Of a stretch of 64,000 bases of DNA, positions 1-7,812 are shown in pieces. The translations under genes were made by a program, and so were the position numbers. The notes beneath the pieces are model-generated. The model searched no databases. It saw nothing but the letters and a program-made list of their open reading frames with translations, and was not told the origin of the DNA. The number at the start of each line of letters is the position of its first letter. Position 1 is the stretch's first letter. The stretch is from Myxococcus qinghaiensis (GTDB taxonomy: Bacteria > Myxococcota > Myxococcia > Myxococcales > Myxococcaceae), in assembly GCF_024198215.1 (NCBI RefSeq), contig NZ_JAKCFA010000018.1, forward strand, positions 186,001 through 250,000, in the 5' to 3' direction.

Positions 1-1
1 T

Positions 2-2899
2 GACGAGCTGGTGACGCAGACCGTCACCCTCATCGCGGCGGCGGACACGCACGTGGTGGCGACATCACCGACGACGAGCTTCGGCTCGTCACCGACGATG
101 GAGGTGGACCGGTCGCCGGAGTCGGAGGCGTACCTGCGCTTCCTCATCACTCCGTTCGAAGGACGGCTGACCACGGCGCGGCTGCGGGTGTACGCGCTGG
201 ATGGTTCCTCGGATGGGCCCACCGCGCATGACCCCCGGATTGAAGGACGCAACTGGAACGAGCTGACGACGTGGAACACACGTCCGACCCAGGCCAACAA
301 CATCCTCGCCAGCGCCGGAGCCGTGACGAGTGGCACCTGGATTGAGCTGGATATCTCCGACCTGGCCATCTCCCAGAATGCCTATACCGACGTCCACCTG
401 CGGCCGGACAGCACGGACGGGGTGACGATTGCGTCGAGCGAGCATCCCAACGCCGCGCTGCGCCCGCAGCTCGTCCTCACCGTCGAGTCCGCCGAGGACC
501 ATCCTCCGCACCGCCCCGCGCCGCTCCCGGTGTCGGGTCCGCCCACGCTCTTCAACGCGAGCGCTGACACGTATGTCTCCGAGGCCGCGCCGGGCTCCTC
601 CGCCGGAGGCACGGCGCAGAAGCTTTGGGTGGACAATGGCCAGAAGCGAGAGGCGTACCTGCGCTTCTCGGTGCAAGGCCTGACGGAGACGGTGCAGCGC
701 GCGGTGCTGCGCTTAAATGTCTCCGACGAAGGCACGGCGGGCGGCCCCTCCGTGTATGCGATTCAAGGGGCCTGGAGTGAGTCGAGCGTCACCTGGAACA
801 CGCGCCCGCAGCGGGTGGGCGGCGTGCTGTCCTACGTGCCGTTCCTCTCGCCCCTCGGCACCGTGGAATACGACGTGACGGACCTGGTGCGCGGCAATGG
901 TGACGTCTCGTTCGGGTTGTATGGAAACTCGAGCACCCCGGTGACGTTCGTCTCCAGGGAGGCCTCCACCTCCGGCCTCAGGCCCCAGCTCCTCGTCTGG
1001 ACGGGGGCGTCCAGGGGCGCGCCGGGGGATGCCTGCCTGACGCGTCGGGAGATTGTCTCGACGACCGTCTACCCGCTGCACGACACCTATATCGACCAGT
1101 ACCGTCCTGACTCGACGTTCCACCGCGAGGCGTCGCTGAAGGTGGACACGCAGCCGGGGTTCTACAGCTACCTCGACTTCGACATGCAGTTGCCGGCCGG
1201 ACAGGTGGTCCGCCGCGTGTTGCTCCAGTTGTACGCGCTGGAGGCCTCTGACCGTGCGCCCCGGCTCTTGAAGTCCCATCCGTTCGACCCCACGCAGACC
1301 ACCTGGTCTCATCCGCCGCCCTACGTGAATGAGGTCATCGCAGACGCGTGGGCGGTGAAGAAGGACGAGTGGGTGGAGTACGACGTGACGGCCGCCGTCA
1401 CCACCTCGGGCCGGCACGCCTTCCACCTGTATCCCTACTCGAACGACGGGCTGAGCTTCGCGTCGGTGGACGCGGCGCGAGAGGGCATCCTGGACGCCGC
1501 GCCCCGGCTGGTCATCGTCACGGAGAGCGCGCCGTTCTGCTCGTACCGGGGCACGCAGCCCGCGGGGACGACGGCGTGGGTGAAGCAGTCGACCAGCGCC
1601 GCCACGGAGCGCTCCCGTCACACGGCCCCCGCGCCGGACGGTGGCTTCGCCGTGCTCAGCGCGGTGGAGCAGACGCAGGATGGGCCTTACTGGGGGGAGC
1701 AGACCGACGTCGTCGCGCTCCACCGCGCGGACGGGAGCGTCGCGTGGACGCGTGAGTTCCCCCAAACGCAGGTGGAGTTCAGGCGCGTGGCGGTCACCAG
1801 CCTGGGCAACGTGCTCGTCGCGGGCGAGTACGCTGGAGCGCCGGACCTGGGCAAGGGCGCCCTGCCGCAGGGGCGGGGCATGTTCCTGATGAAGCTCACG
1901 CCCGCCGGCGCGGTGGACTGGACGCGGGGCTACCGCTCCTGGAGCCAGGGGCCGGATGGGCCCGAGGACAACCTCATCCCCGTGTACGACCTGGCGACGG
2001 ACGCCCATGGCAGCGCCGTGGTGACGGGCGGGTTCTGGGGGTATGCCGACTTCGGAGCCGGGCCTGTCTACTCCGGCAAGCCGCGTCCCTATGACGACGA
2101 GGGCCCCAACTCCTTCGTCCTGAAGGTCCAGTGGGATGGGGCCTACCAGTGGGCTCGGGTGCTGGCCGGCCAGGCGCTGCGTGGCACCGAGGCGCTGAGT
2201 GTGGCCGTGGACGCGCAGGAGAACGTCACCGTCGGCGGCTGGGCGGCCCCGGGCACCGACTTCGGCGCGGGCGCCATCACCGACCGGGGCCCCTTCGTGG
2301 CCCGATGGAGCCCGAGTGGCGCGCCGCTCTGGTCGTGGCTCCTGCCCGCGCCCTACGGCCACTATGCGGACGTGTACGACGTGGGGGTCCTTCCGGACGG
2401 GGGCGTGGCCTTCTCGGGGTCCTTCGACGGACGGTTCACCTTCGCGGGCACGTCCTACGCGAGCCTGGAGCCGGACGACTCCTATGACGGACAGCGGGAT
2501 GCGATGTTGGGCCGGCTGAGCGCCACGGGCACGGAGGTGGCGCTGCGGCAGTTCCAGGACGACCTGGGGCGCAGCCTGAGCCTGGGCTCGCTCGTCGTGG
2601 ACGCCTCGGGCAACATCACCACGGCCCAGTCCGGGTGGGGGCGCCTGTTGGGGCTCGGCCCCGTCGGCCTGCCCGAGGACGTGGCTCCCGACCGACCCAC
2701 GGTGGCGAGCTTCGCGCCCAGCCTGGCGACGCGGTGGGTGAGGGTGCTGGACCCGCTCCAGTCGCGCCTCCTCCTGGCTCCCGTGGGGGATGGGGTCGTG
2801 GTGACGGGGGACCTGGCCGCGCCCTTCGAGGTGGAGGGGACCTGGTACACGCCCCGCTTGCGCCGCTCGGACCTGCTCCACCTCAAGCTCCGGCCCTAG
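2..2899 (+). CDS. Secreted DNRLRE-repeat / beta-propeller protein (5' end outside window)
   Basis: The reading frame is open to the left edge, so the true start and any signal peptide probably lie upstream; the GTG at 11 is only the first possible start inside the window. Three successive repeats of about 150 residues (roughly 5-155, 178-330 and 350-507 counted from that GTG) share the DNRLRE pattern: D(T/H) near the start, an 'AYLRF' or 'SYLDF' strand, a central 'TWNTRP' or 'TWSHPP', and a closing 'LRPQLVL'-like strand. Residues 520-960 form repeated blades resembling the SBBP-type propellers of myxobacterial surface proteins ('VALHRADGSVAWTREF', 'FLMKLTPAGAVDWTR'). DNRLRE modules are usually extracellular and carbohydrate-associated. 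A surface or secreted structural role is inferred; no catalytic residues were recognised. Confidence 0.85.
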   Translation, partial: DELVTQTVTLIAAADTHVVATSPTTSFGSSPTMEVDRSPESEAYLRFLITPFEGRLTTARLRVYALDGSSDGPTAHDPRIEGRNWNELTTWNTRPTQANNILASAGAVTSGTWIELDISDLAISQNAYTDVHLRPDSTDGVTIASSEHPNAALRPQLVLTVESAEDHPPHRPAPLPVSGPPTLFNASADTYVSEAAPGSSAGGTAQKLWVDNGQKREAYLRFSVQGLTETVQRAVLRLNVSDEGTAGGPSVYAIQGAWSESSVTWNTRPQRVGGVLSYVPFLSPLGTVEYDVTDLVRGNGDVSFGLYGNSSTPVTFVSREASTSGLRPQLLVWTGASRGAPGDACLTRREIVSTTVYPLHDTYIDQYRPDSTFHREASLKVDTQPGFYSYLDFDMQLPAGQVVRRVLLQLYALEASDRAPRLLKSHPFDPTQTTWSHPPPYVNEVIADAWAVKKDEWVEYDVTAAVTTSGRHAFHLYPYSNDGLSFASVDAAREGILDAAPRLVIVTESAPFCSYRGTQPAGTTAWVKQSTSAATERSRHTAPAPDGGFAVLSAVEQTQDGPYWGEQTDVVALHRADGSVAWTREFPQTQVEFRRVAVTSLGNVLVAGEYAGAPDLGKGALPQGRGMFLMKLTPAGAVDWTRGYRSWSQGPDGPEDNLIPVYDLATDAHGSAVVTGGFWGYADFGAGPVYSGKPRPYDDEGPNSFVLKVQWDGAYQWARVLAGQALRGTEALSVAVDAQENVTVGGWAAPGTDFGAGAITDRGPFVARWSPSGAPLWSWLLPAPYGHYADVYDVGVLPDGGVAFSGSFDGRFTFAGTSYASLEPDDSYDGQRDAMLGRLSATGTEVALRQFQDDLGRSLSLGSLVVDASGNITTAQSGWGRLLGLGPVGLPEDVAPDRPTVASFAPSLATRWVRVLDPLQSRLLLAPVGDGVVVTGDLAAPFEVEGTWYTPRLRRSDLLHLKLRP

Positions 2900-3003
2900 G
2901 AGGCGGGTCGCACGCTCAGGGAGCGGGATTCGTACCGGGGGCCACACTCGCGGTCGATGGTGGCTTCCCCGGGACCGGATCTGGGGTATTCACGGCAATA
3001 GAC

Positions 3004-3543
3004 ATGACTCAGCTCCCCAAGAAGCTCCAGGACCACGCCGATGCACTCGCGGCCGCCGACGAGAGGCTGACCGCGCTGGACGAGGACGCGCTGCTCGCGG
3101 CCCCCGTCGATATCTCCGCGATGCTGCGAACCGGCATCGAGCTGCATGACGAGTTGACGGACCAGTCGCGCACGCTGGAGTCGCGCGACTGCGTCGTCGT
3201 CATCGGTGACATGGACGTGGAGAAGTTGGTGGTGAAGGGCCCCGGTGGGCTGCTCGTCCTCGGAGACCTGAAGGTCGGCTCGGCGGAGCTGCACTCCACG
3301 GTGCTCGTGCTGGGCAACTGCGAAATCGTCGACCAGATTGTCGGCGAGGGCGAGCCGAACACGTTGACCGTCCTGGGTGAAATCCAGGGCGGACGCTGTG
3401 AGATGCGCAAGCAGTTCATCATGCAGTTCCTCGGCGGCGGCAAGCTCACCTCGCTGAAGGACAGCGAGGGCGGCGCGGCGGAGCTGCTGGAGCTGCTCAG
3501 TGGCGCGGGCAGCGAGCTGGAAGTCGACGAAGTCGACGCGTAG
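3004..3543 (+). CDS. Bactofilin-like beta-solenoid protein, unknown function
   Basis: A 179-residue cytoplasmic-looking protein with no signal peptide. After an N-terminal helical segment of about 55 residues there are short hydrophobic beta turns with repeated 'V-(L/I)-G-(D/N/E)' steps ('VVVIGDMDVEKLVV', 'LLVLGDLKVGSAEL', 'VLVLGNCEIVDQI', 'LTVLGEIQGG'). This resembles the right-handed beta-helix of bactofilins and FapA-like polymer-forming proteins. The ATG at 3004 is used because the upstream extension of the frame overlaps the preceding gene and is low-complexity. It stands alone between the DNRLRE protein and a convergent TerB-like gene. The fold assignment is an inference from the repeat pattern, not from a recognised signature. 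Confidence 0.75.
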   Translation: MTQLPKKLQDHADALAAADERLTALDEDALLAAPVDISAMLRTGIELHDELTDQSRTLESRDCVVVIGDMDVEKLVVKGPGGLLVLGDLKVGSAELHSTVLVLGNCEIVDQIVGEGEPNTLTVLGEIQGGRCEMRKQFIMQFLGGGKLTSLKDSEGGAAELLELLSGAGSELEVDEVDA

Positions 3544-3598
3544 TCACAGCGCGGACACGGTGCCGGGAGCGCTCCTCCCGGCCCTGTGCCCCGTTCCC

Positions 3599-3937
3599 TC
3601 AGCTGGCGACACCGAGCATCTCGCGAATCTGCCGCAGCATCTCGATTTCACTCGGGTGGATGTGGCCGTCGCTGGAGATGAGGGCGTGGGTCGCCTCGAT
3701 GACCGCCTTGGGATTGGAGCGGAGGACGCCCAGGTTGGGCGCGGGCAGCGGGACGCCGTTCTGGAGGCACTTCGCCAGCTCGGCCAGCTCCGGCAGCGGC
3801 ACGCTCATGCCTCGCGCGGCGTCCATGATGTGGTCGATCTCCGCGCGGCTCACGCCTTCGTCGCCACTGGCGACCTGGAGCAGGAGCTTGAGGACTTCAA
3901 TCTGGAACCGGGAGTCGGGGCTCGAGGGGGTGGACAT
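3599..3937 (-). CDS. TerB-like (tellurite-resistance/DUF533-type) helical protein
   Basis: A 112-residue all-helical protein. Its pattern 'LLLQVASGDEGVSRAEIDHIMDAAR' followed by 'ALISSDGHIHPSEIEMLRQIREMLG' contains the two acidic 'D-x-x-(V/I)-x-x-x-E' helix-turn units typical of the TerB family, thought to bind metal ions. The ATG at 3937 gives a compact protein that starts just before the domain; the longer upstream frame covers the divergent acetyltransferase gene and is not credible. Only about 94 bp separate it from the divergent GNAT gene. Its cellular role cannot be deduced here. Confidence 0.7.
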   Translation of the reverse strand: MSTPSSPDSRFQIEVLKLLLQVASGDEGVSRAEIDHIMDAARGMSVPLPELAELAKCLQNGVPLPAPNLGVLRSNPKAVIEATHALISSDGHIHPSEIEMLRQIREMLGVAS

Positions 3938-4030
3938 CCGTGGTACATCCTCCAACAAGGTGGCTCGAAGGCTGACGTGGCCGGACACTTCCGTCCGGGG
4001 TTGCCTCGGGCTTTGCCGGGAGAGCTTCGC

Positions 4031-4540
4031 ATGAAAGTCCTGGAGACGGAGCGGCTCATCCTGCGTCGGGTGACGCGGGAGGATGCGCCCTTCATCCTGG
4101 TGTTGGTGAATGAGCCGGCGTGGCTGCGCTTCATTGGCGACCGGGGTGTGAAGACACTCGAGGACGCATGGGGCTACGTCACCAATGGCCCCCTCGCGAG
4201 CTACGAGCGCCATGGCTTCGGCCTGTACCTGGTGGAGCGCAAGTCGGACGGCGCGCCGCTGGGGATGTGTGGCCTGCTCAAGCGCGACTCGTTGGAGCAC
4301 GTGGACATCGGCTATGCGCTGCTGCCCGCGTACTGGGGACAGGGCTATGCCCAGGAGGCGGTCTCCGCCACGCTCGCCTACGCGCTGAAGGACCTCGGCT
4401 TGAAGCGCATCGCCGCCATCGTGTCGAAGGACAACGCCAGCTCCATCAAGGTGCTGGAGCGAATGGGGCTGCGGTTCGAGAAGTACTTCCGGCTGCCGGG
4501 AGCCGCCGAGGAAATCAGCCTGTACCTGACGCCTGCCTGA
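4031..4540 (+). CDS. GNAT-family N-acetyltransferase (RimJ/RimL type)
   Basis: A 169-residue protein starting 'METERLILRR'-style (here MKVLETERLILRRVTREDA), the usual opening of RimJ/RimL-like acetyltransferases. The acetyl-CoA binding motif A is visible as 'IGYALLPAYWGQGYAQEAVSA' (Q/R-x-x-G-x-G/A type), followed by 'DNASSIKVLERMGLRFEKYF', the conserved 'N-x-x-S-x-x-x-L-E-(K/R)-x-G-F' element. The family acetylates small-molecule amines or N-terminal residues of ribosomal proteins; the substrate cannot be told from sequence. It lies divergent to the TerB-like gene and upstream of selA with a 107-bp gap. Confidence 0.9.
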   Translation: MKVLETERLILRRVTREDAPFILVLVNEPAWLRFIGDRGVKTLEDAWGYVTNGPLASYERHGFGLYLVERKSDGAPLGMCGLLKRDSLEHVDIGYALLPAYWGQGYAQEAVSATLAYALKDLGLKRIAAIVSKDNASSIKVLERMGLRFEKYFRLPGAAEEISLYLTPA

Positions 4541-4647
4541 GTCGAGCGCGGAGCACCGCGTTGCACTCGGGCGCGAGCGAGCCGTCACCTGCATGACACC
4601 TCCCCGTCGTTTGGAGATTGGGTGCCACGTCTCCTAGACTCGGAGGC

Positions 4648-6045
4648 GTGGGACCCCCGTCGAACAACGTAGACGGCGGGAAGAACGCGCTGTTGCGCGC
4701 ACTCCCCTCCATCGAGCAGCTCCTGCGGCGTCCCTCGCTGGAGCCACTGCTTGCGGGTGTTCCCAGGGCCCGGGCCGTGTCCGCGCTGAGGCTCGCGGTG
4801 GAGCGGGCCCGAACCCGGCTGCTGCAAGGCGAGTCGCGCGCCTTCGACGACGCGGACGTGGGCGAGGCCTTGAGCACGTTGTCCACGCCGGGCCTGCGTC
4901 CCGTGCTGAACGCGACGGGGGTGGTGCTGCACACCAACCTGGGGCGCGCGCCGTTGGCGCCGGAGGCGGTGGCGCGGGTGGCGGAGGTGGCGCGGGGGTA
5001 CTCGAACCTCGAATATGACTTGGACGAAGGCGAGCGCGGCAGCCGGTATGCGCCCGTGGTGGGGCTGTTGCGCCAGCTCACCGGCGCGGAGGACGCGCTC
5101 GTCGTCAACAACTGCGCGGGAGCGGTGCTGCTGGTGCTGGCCGCGCTGGCGGGTGGCCGCGAGTGTGTCGTGTCGCGCGGGGAGCTGGTGGAGATTGGCG
5201 GCGGCTTCCGGGTGCCGGACGTCATGCGCCAGTCCGGGGCGAAGCTGGTGGAGGTGGGCACCACCAACCGCACGCGCCTGGCGGACTACGCGAGCGTGGT
5301 GGGCGCGGAGACGGGCCTGTTGTTGAAGGTGCACCGCTCCAACTTCGCGGTGGTGGGCTTCACGGAGGAGGCGAGCGTGGCGGAGCTGGCCGGGCTCGGC
5401 CGGCAGCGCGGGGTGCCCGTGTTCCAGGACCTGGGCTCCGGGGCGCTGGTGCCCATGGTGGGAGAGGGTTTGAGCCAGGAGCCCACGGTGCCCCAGGTCG
5501 TGGCCGCGGGGGCGGACATCGTCGCGTTCTCCGGGGACAAGCTGCTGGGCGGGCCGCAGGCGGGCGTGGTGGTGGGACGCTCGGCGCTGGTGTCGCGCAT
5601 CAAGGCGCATCCGCTCACGCGGGCGTTGCGTGTGGACAAGCTGACGGTGGCGGCGCTGGAGGCCACGTTGGAGCTGTACCGGGATGGCAGGCCGGAGGCC
5701 GTCCCCACGTACAGGCTGCTTGCTCAACCGGCCGAGGAGCTGCGTGCCCGCGCGCTGCGGCTCCAGGCCTTGCTGGCCGAGCGAGGTGTGAGTGCACGGG
5801 TGGACGGGGTGGTGGGACAAGTGGGCGGGGGCGCCATGCCGCTGGCCCGCTTGCCTTCCTTCGCTTGCAGCCTCACCGTAGGTGCACCGGAATCATTCCT
5901 CGAACGCCTGCGCGGCGGCGGAGTGCCGGTTATTGGCAGGGTGGCGGATGGCGAGGTGGTCCTCGACGTCCGCTGTCTCGCGAAGGAGGAACTCGCGTCG
6001 GTCGCTGAAAGCGTGGCGACCGCAAGTCCCGGGAAACCACCATGA
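4648..6045 (+). CDS. selA: L-seryl-tRNA(Sec) selenium transferase SelA
   Basis: A PLP enzyme that converts Ser-tRNA(Sec) to Sec-tRNA(Sec) using selenophosphate. Diagnostic segments are 'NATGVVLHTNLGRAPL', 'VVSRGELVEIGGGFRVPDVM', 'EVGTTNRTR' and 'FSGDKLLGGPQAG', whose Lys (about residue 298 from the GTG at 4648) is the expected PLP-binding lysine. The N-terminal 'LPSIEQLL' matches the E. coli SelA start region. The start is uncertain: GTG 4648 gives 465 residues and fits family length, TTG 4618 gives 475, and both have a purine-rich site placed unusually close. It overlaps the following HNH gene by ATGA, so the two are co-translated. selB, selD and selC are not in this window. Confidence 0.93.
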   Translation: MGPPSNNVDGGKNALLRALPSIEQLLRRPSLEPLLAGVPRARAVSALRLAVERARTRLLQGESRAFDDADVGEALSTLSTPGLRPVLNATGVVLHTNLGRAPLAPEAVARVAEVARGYSNLEYDLDEGERGSRYAPVVGLLRQLTGAEDALVVNNCAGAVLLVLAALAGGRECVVSRGELVEIGGGFRVPDVMRQSGAKLVEVGTTNRTRLADYASVVGAETGLLLKVHRSNFAVVGFTEEASVAELAGLGRQRGVPVFQDLGSGALVPMVGEGLSQEPTVPQVVAAGADIVAFSGDKLLGGPQAGVVVGRSALVSRIKAHPLTRALRVDKLTVAALEATLELYRDGRPEAVPTYRLLAQPAEELRARALRLQALLAERGVSARVDGVVGQVGGGAMPLARLPSFACSLTVGAPESFLERLRGGGVPVIGRVADGEVVLDVRCLAKEELASVAESVATASPGKPP

Positions 6046-6635
6046 TCAACAGCGCCGTCCTCGTACTCAACCGGTACTACCAACCGGTGCACGTCACGTC
6101 GGTGAAGCGGGCGTTCTCGCTGCTGTATCAGGGCGTCGCCAAGGCCATTGACCAGCAGTACCGACTCTACGAGTTCGCTGATTGGGCGGCATTGAGTGCC
6201 ACCAACGATTGCATCACCACCATCAACCGGACCATCCGCGTTCCCCGGGTGCTGGTGCTCAGCGCGTATGACCATCTTCCTCGCGGGAGGGTGCGCTTCT
6301 CCCGGCTCAACATCTACGCGCGCGACGCGGACACCTGTCAGTACTGTGGAAAGAACCTCCCTCGCAGCGAGCTGAACCTGGACCACGTCATGCCTCGCAC
6401 GCAGGGGGGCAAGACGACGTGGGAGAACGTGGTGTGCTCATGCGTGCCGTGCAACCTGAAGAAGGGGGGCCGCACGCCGGAGCAGGCCGACATGAGACTG
6501 CTCAAGAAGCCGGTGCGCCCGCGCTGGACGCCCCTGTTCCGCGGTGCCTCGCGCAAGGTGACGTATCAGGAGTGGCTGCCCTTCCTGCACCTCGCGGACG
6601 CGTCGTACTGGAATGTGGAGCTGCTGGACGAGTAG
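6042..6635 (+). CDS. HNH endonuclease family protein
   Basis: A 197-residue protein beginning 'VLVLNRYYQPVHVTSVKRAF', the N-terminal signature of a widespread HNH family. The nuclease motif lies at roughly residues 95-145: 'CQYCGKNLPRSELNLDHVMPRTQGG' supplies the first Cys pair and the DH dyad, and 'WENVVCSCVPCNLKKGGRTP' supplies the N and second Cys pair of a zinc-stabilised His-Me finger. The substrate is unknown; members are common housekeeping-associated genes and are not clearly defence proteins. Its start codon overlaps the selA stop (ATGA), implying translational coupling, though no functional link is known to me. Confidence 0.9.
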   Translation: MINSAVLVLNRYYQPVHVTSVKRAFSLLYQGVAKAIDQQYRLYEFADWAALSATNDCITTINRTIRVPRVLVLSAYDHLPRGRVRFSRLNIYARDADTCQYCGKNLPRSELNLDHVMPRTQGGKTTWENVVCSCVPCNLKKGGRTPEQADMRLLKKPVRPRWTPLFRGASRKVTYQEWLPFLHLADASYWNVELLDE

Positions 6636-6780
6636 GGCGGCACGCTCGCCTGGCTGTTCACTGGTCAGCCATGCGAGCCCTGTAATTCTGGGGGTCGTCT
6701 CCTCTGACGGGTGTGGGGGTTGATCCACGAAATGGCCGGGGATTGGCGGGGAGTCGACTCGGGCGGTAGGACGGGCTTTG

Positions 6781-7812
6781 ATGCGACTGCCCATGTCCAA
6801 ACCTTCGCGAGCACCCCAGGCCGATGCCCGTGCCCTGGGGTCCCCGTCCTCCGAGCCGGTGCATGCGGGACCGCCGGGATTGGGACGTCGTGAGCGGCCC
6901 CGTCGCATCATCGCGGTAGGTGGCGGCAAGGGCGGCATCGGCAAGTCGATGGTGTCCGCCAACCTGGGCGTGGCGCTGGCGCAGTCCGGGCTCAACGTGC
7001 TGCTGGTGGACGCGGACCTGGGCGGGGCGAACCTGCACACGTGTCTGGGGGTAGGGCAGCCGGAGGCGACGCTGTCCGACTTCCTGCGGCGCAACAAGGC
7101 GCGGCTGGAGGACGTCATCGTCCCCACGGGCGTGCCCCGGCTGTCGCTGATCGCCGGCGCGCAGGACGCGCTGGATGCGGCCAACCTCAAGTACGCGCAG
7201 AAGCAGAAGCTGTTGAAGACGCTCCTGGGGGCGCAGGCGGACTACCTCATCCTGGACCTGGGCGCGGGCACGAGCTTCAACACCATCGACTTCTTCATCA
7301 TGGCGGACCATGGGTTGCTGGTGGTGCTGCCGGAGCCCACGTCGGTGGAGAACGCGTACCGCTTCGCGAAGGCGGCCTTCTTCCGGCGACTGCAGCAGAT
7401 GGAGGCGCAGTATGGCATCCAGGACCTGGTGGACAGCGCGCTCACGACGCGGGAGGGCTCGCTCAGGACGCTGCATGACGTGCTCGAGCAGGTGAGGCGG
7501 AAGGACCCGGTGGGTGCGGAGCGACTGGAGCGGGAGCTGGCGGCCTTCCGCATCCGGCTGGTGGTGAACCAGGCGCGGACGGACGCGGACCTGAACGTGG
7601 GAACAGCCGTGGCCTCGGCGTGGAAGAAGTTCTTTGGGATCGACATGGATGACCTGGGGGCCATCCGGTATGACGATGAGGCGTGGCGCGCGGTGCGAAA
7701 GCGGCGCCCCGTTCTCATCGAGCGGCCGGATTCCCCGGCGGCTCTGGCCATTCAACGCATCGCCTCGCGCTTGCTCGCAATCGACGGAACCCCCATTCCC
7801 GCCACGCCATGA
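6781..7812 (+). CDS. MinD/FlhG-like ParA-family ATPase
   Basis: A P-loop ATPase with a deviant Walker A 'GGGKGGIGKSMVSANLG' near residue 50, the following 'LLVDADLGGANLHTCLG' (Walker A'/switch I) and 'YLILDLGAGTSFNTIDFF' (Walker B/switch II), as in FlhG/MinD/Mrp-type ATPases. The N-terminal 40 residues are a Pro/Ala-rich extension. The ATG at 6781 has an AGGA at about 9-nt spacing and is preferred. FlhG proteins set flagellar number; myxobacteria lack flagella, so a spatial-positioning role in another surface system is the inference. The stop codon overlaps the start of the next gene (ATGA), tying it to the J-domain/HTH protein. Confidence 0.9.
   Translation: MRLPMSKPSRAPQADARALGSPSSEPVHAGPPGLGRRERPRRIIAVGGGKGGIGKSMVSANLGVALAQSGLNVLLVDADLGGANLHTCLGVGQPEATLSDFLRRNKARLEDVIVPTGVPRLSLIAGAQDALDAANLKYAQKQKLLKTLLGAQADYLILDLGAGTSFNTIDFFIMADHGLLVVLPEPTSVENAYRFAKAAFFRRLQQMEAQYGIQDLVDSALTTREGSLRTLHDVLEQVRRKDPVGAERLERELAAFRIRLVVNQARTDADLNVGTAVASAWKKFFGIDMDDLGAIRYDDEAWRAVRKRRPVLIERPDSPAALAIQRIASRLLAIDGTPIPATP

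Noticed and set aside
713..2947. 744-codon minus-strand frame opposite the DNRLRE protein
   Set aside because: It is rich in Arg, Gly and His with no domain-like pattern, as expected of an antisense shadow in GC-rich DNA.
6042..6635. HNH protein as part of a restriction or defence system
   Set aside because: It is coupled to selA, not to methylases or defence genes, and belongs to a common stand-alone family.
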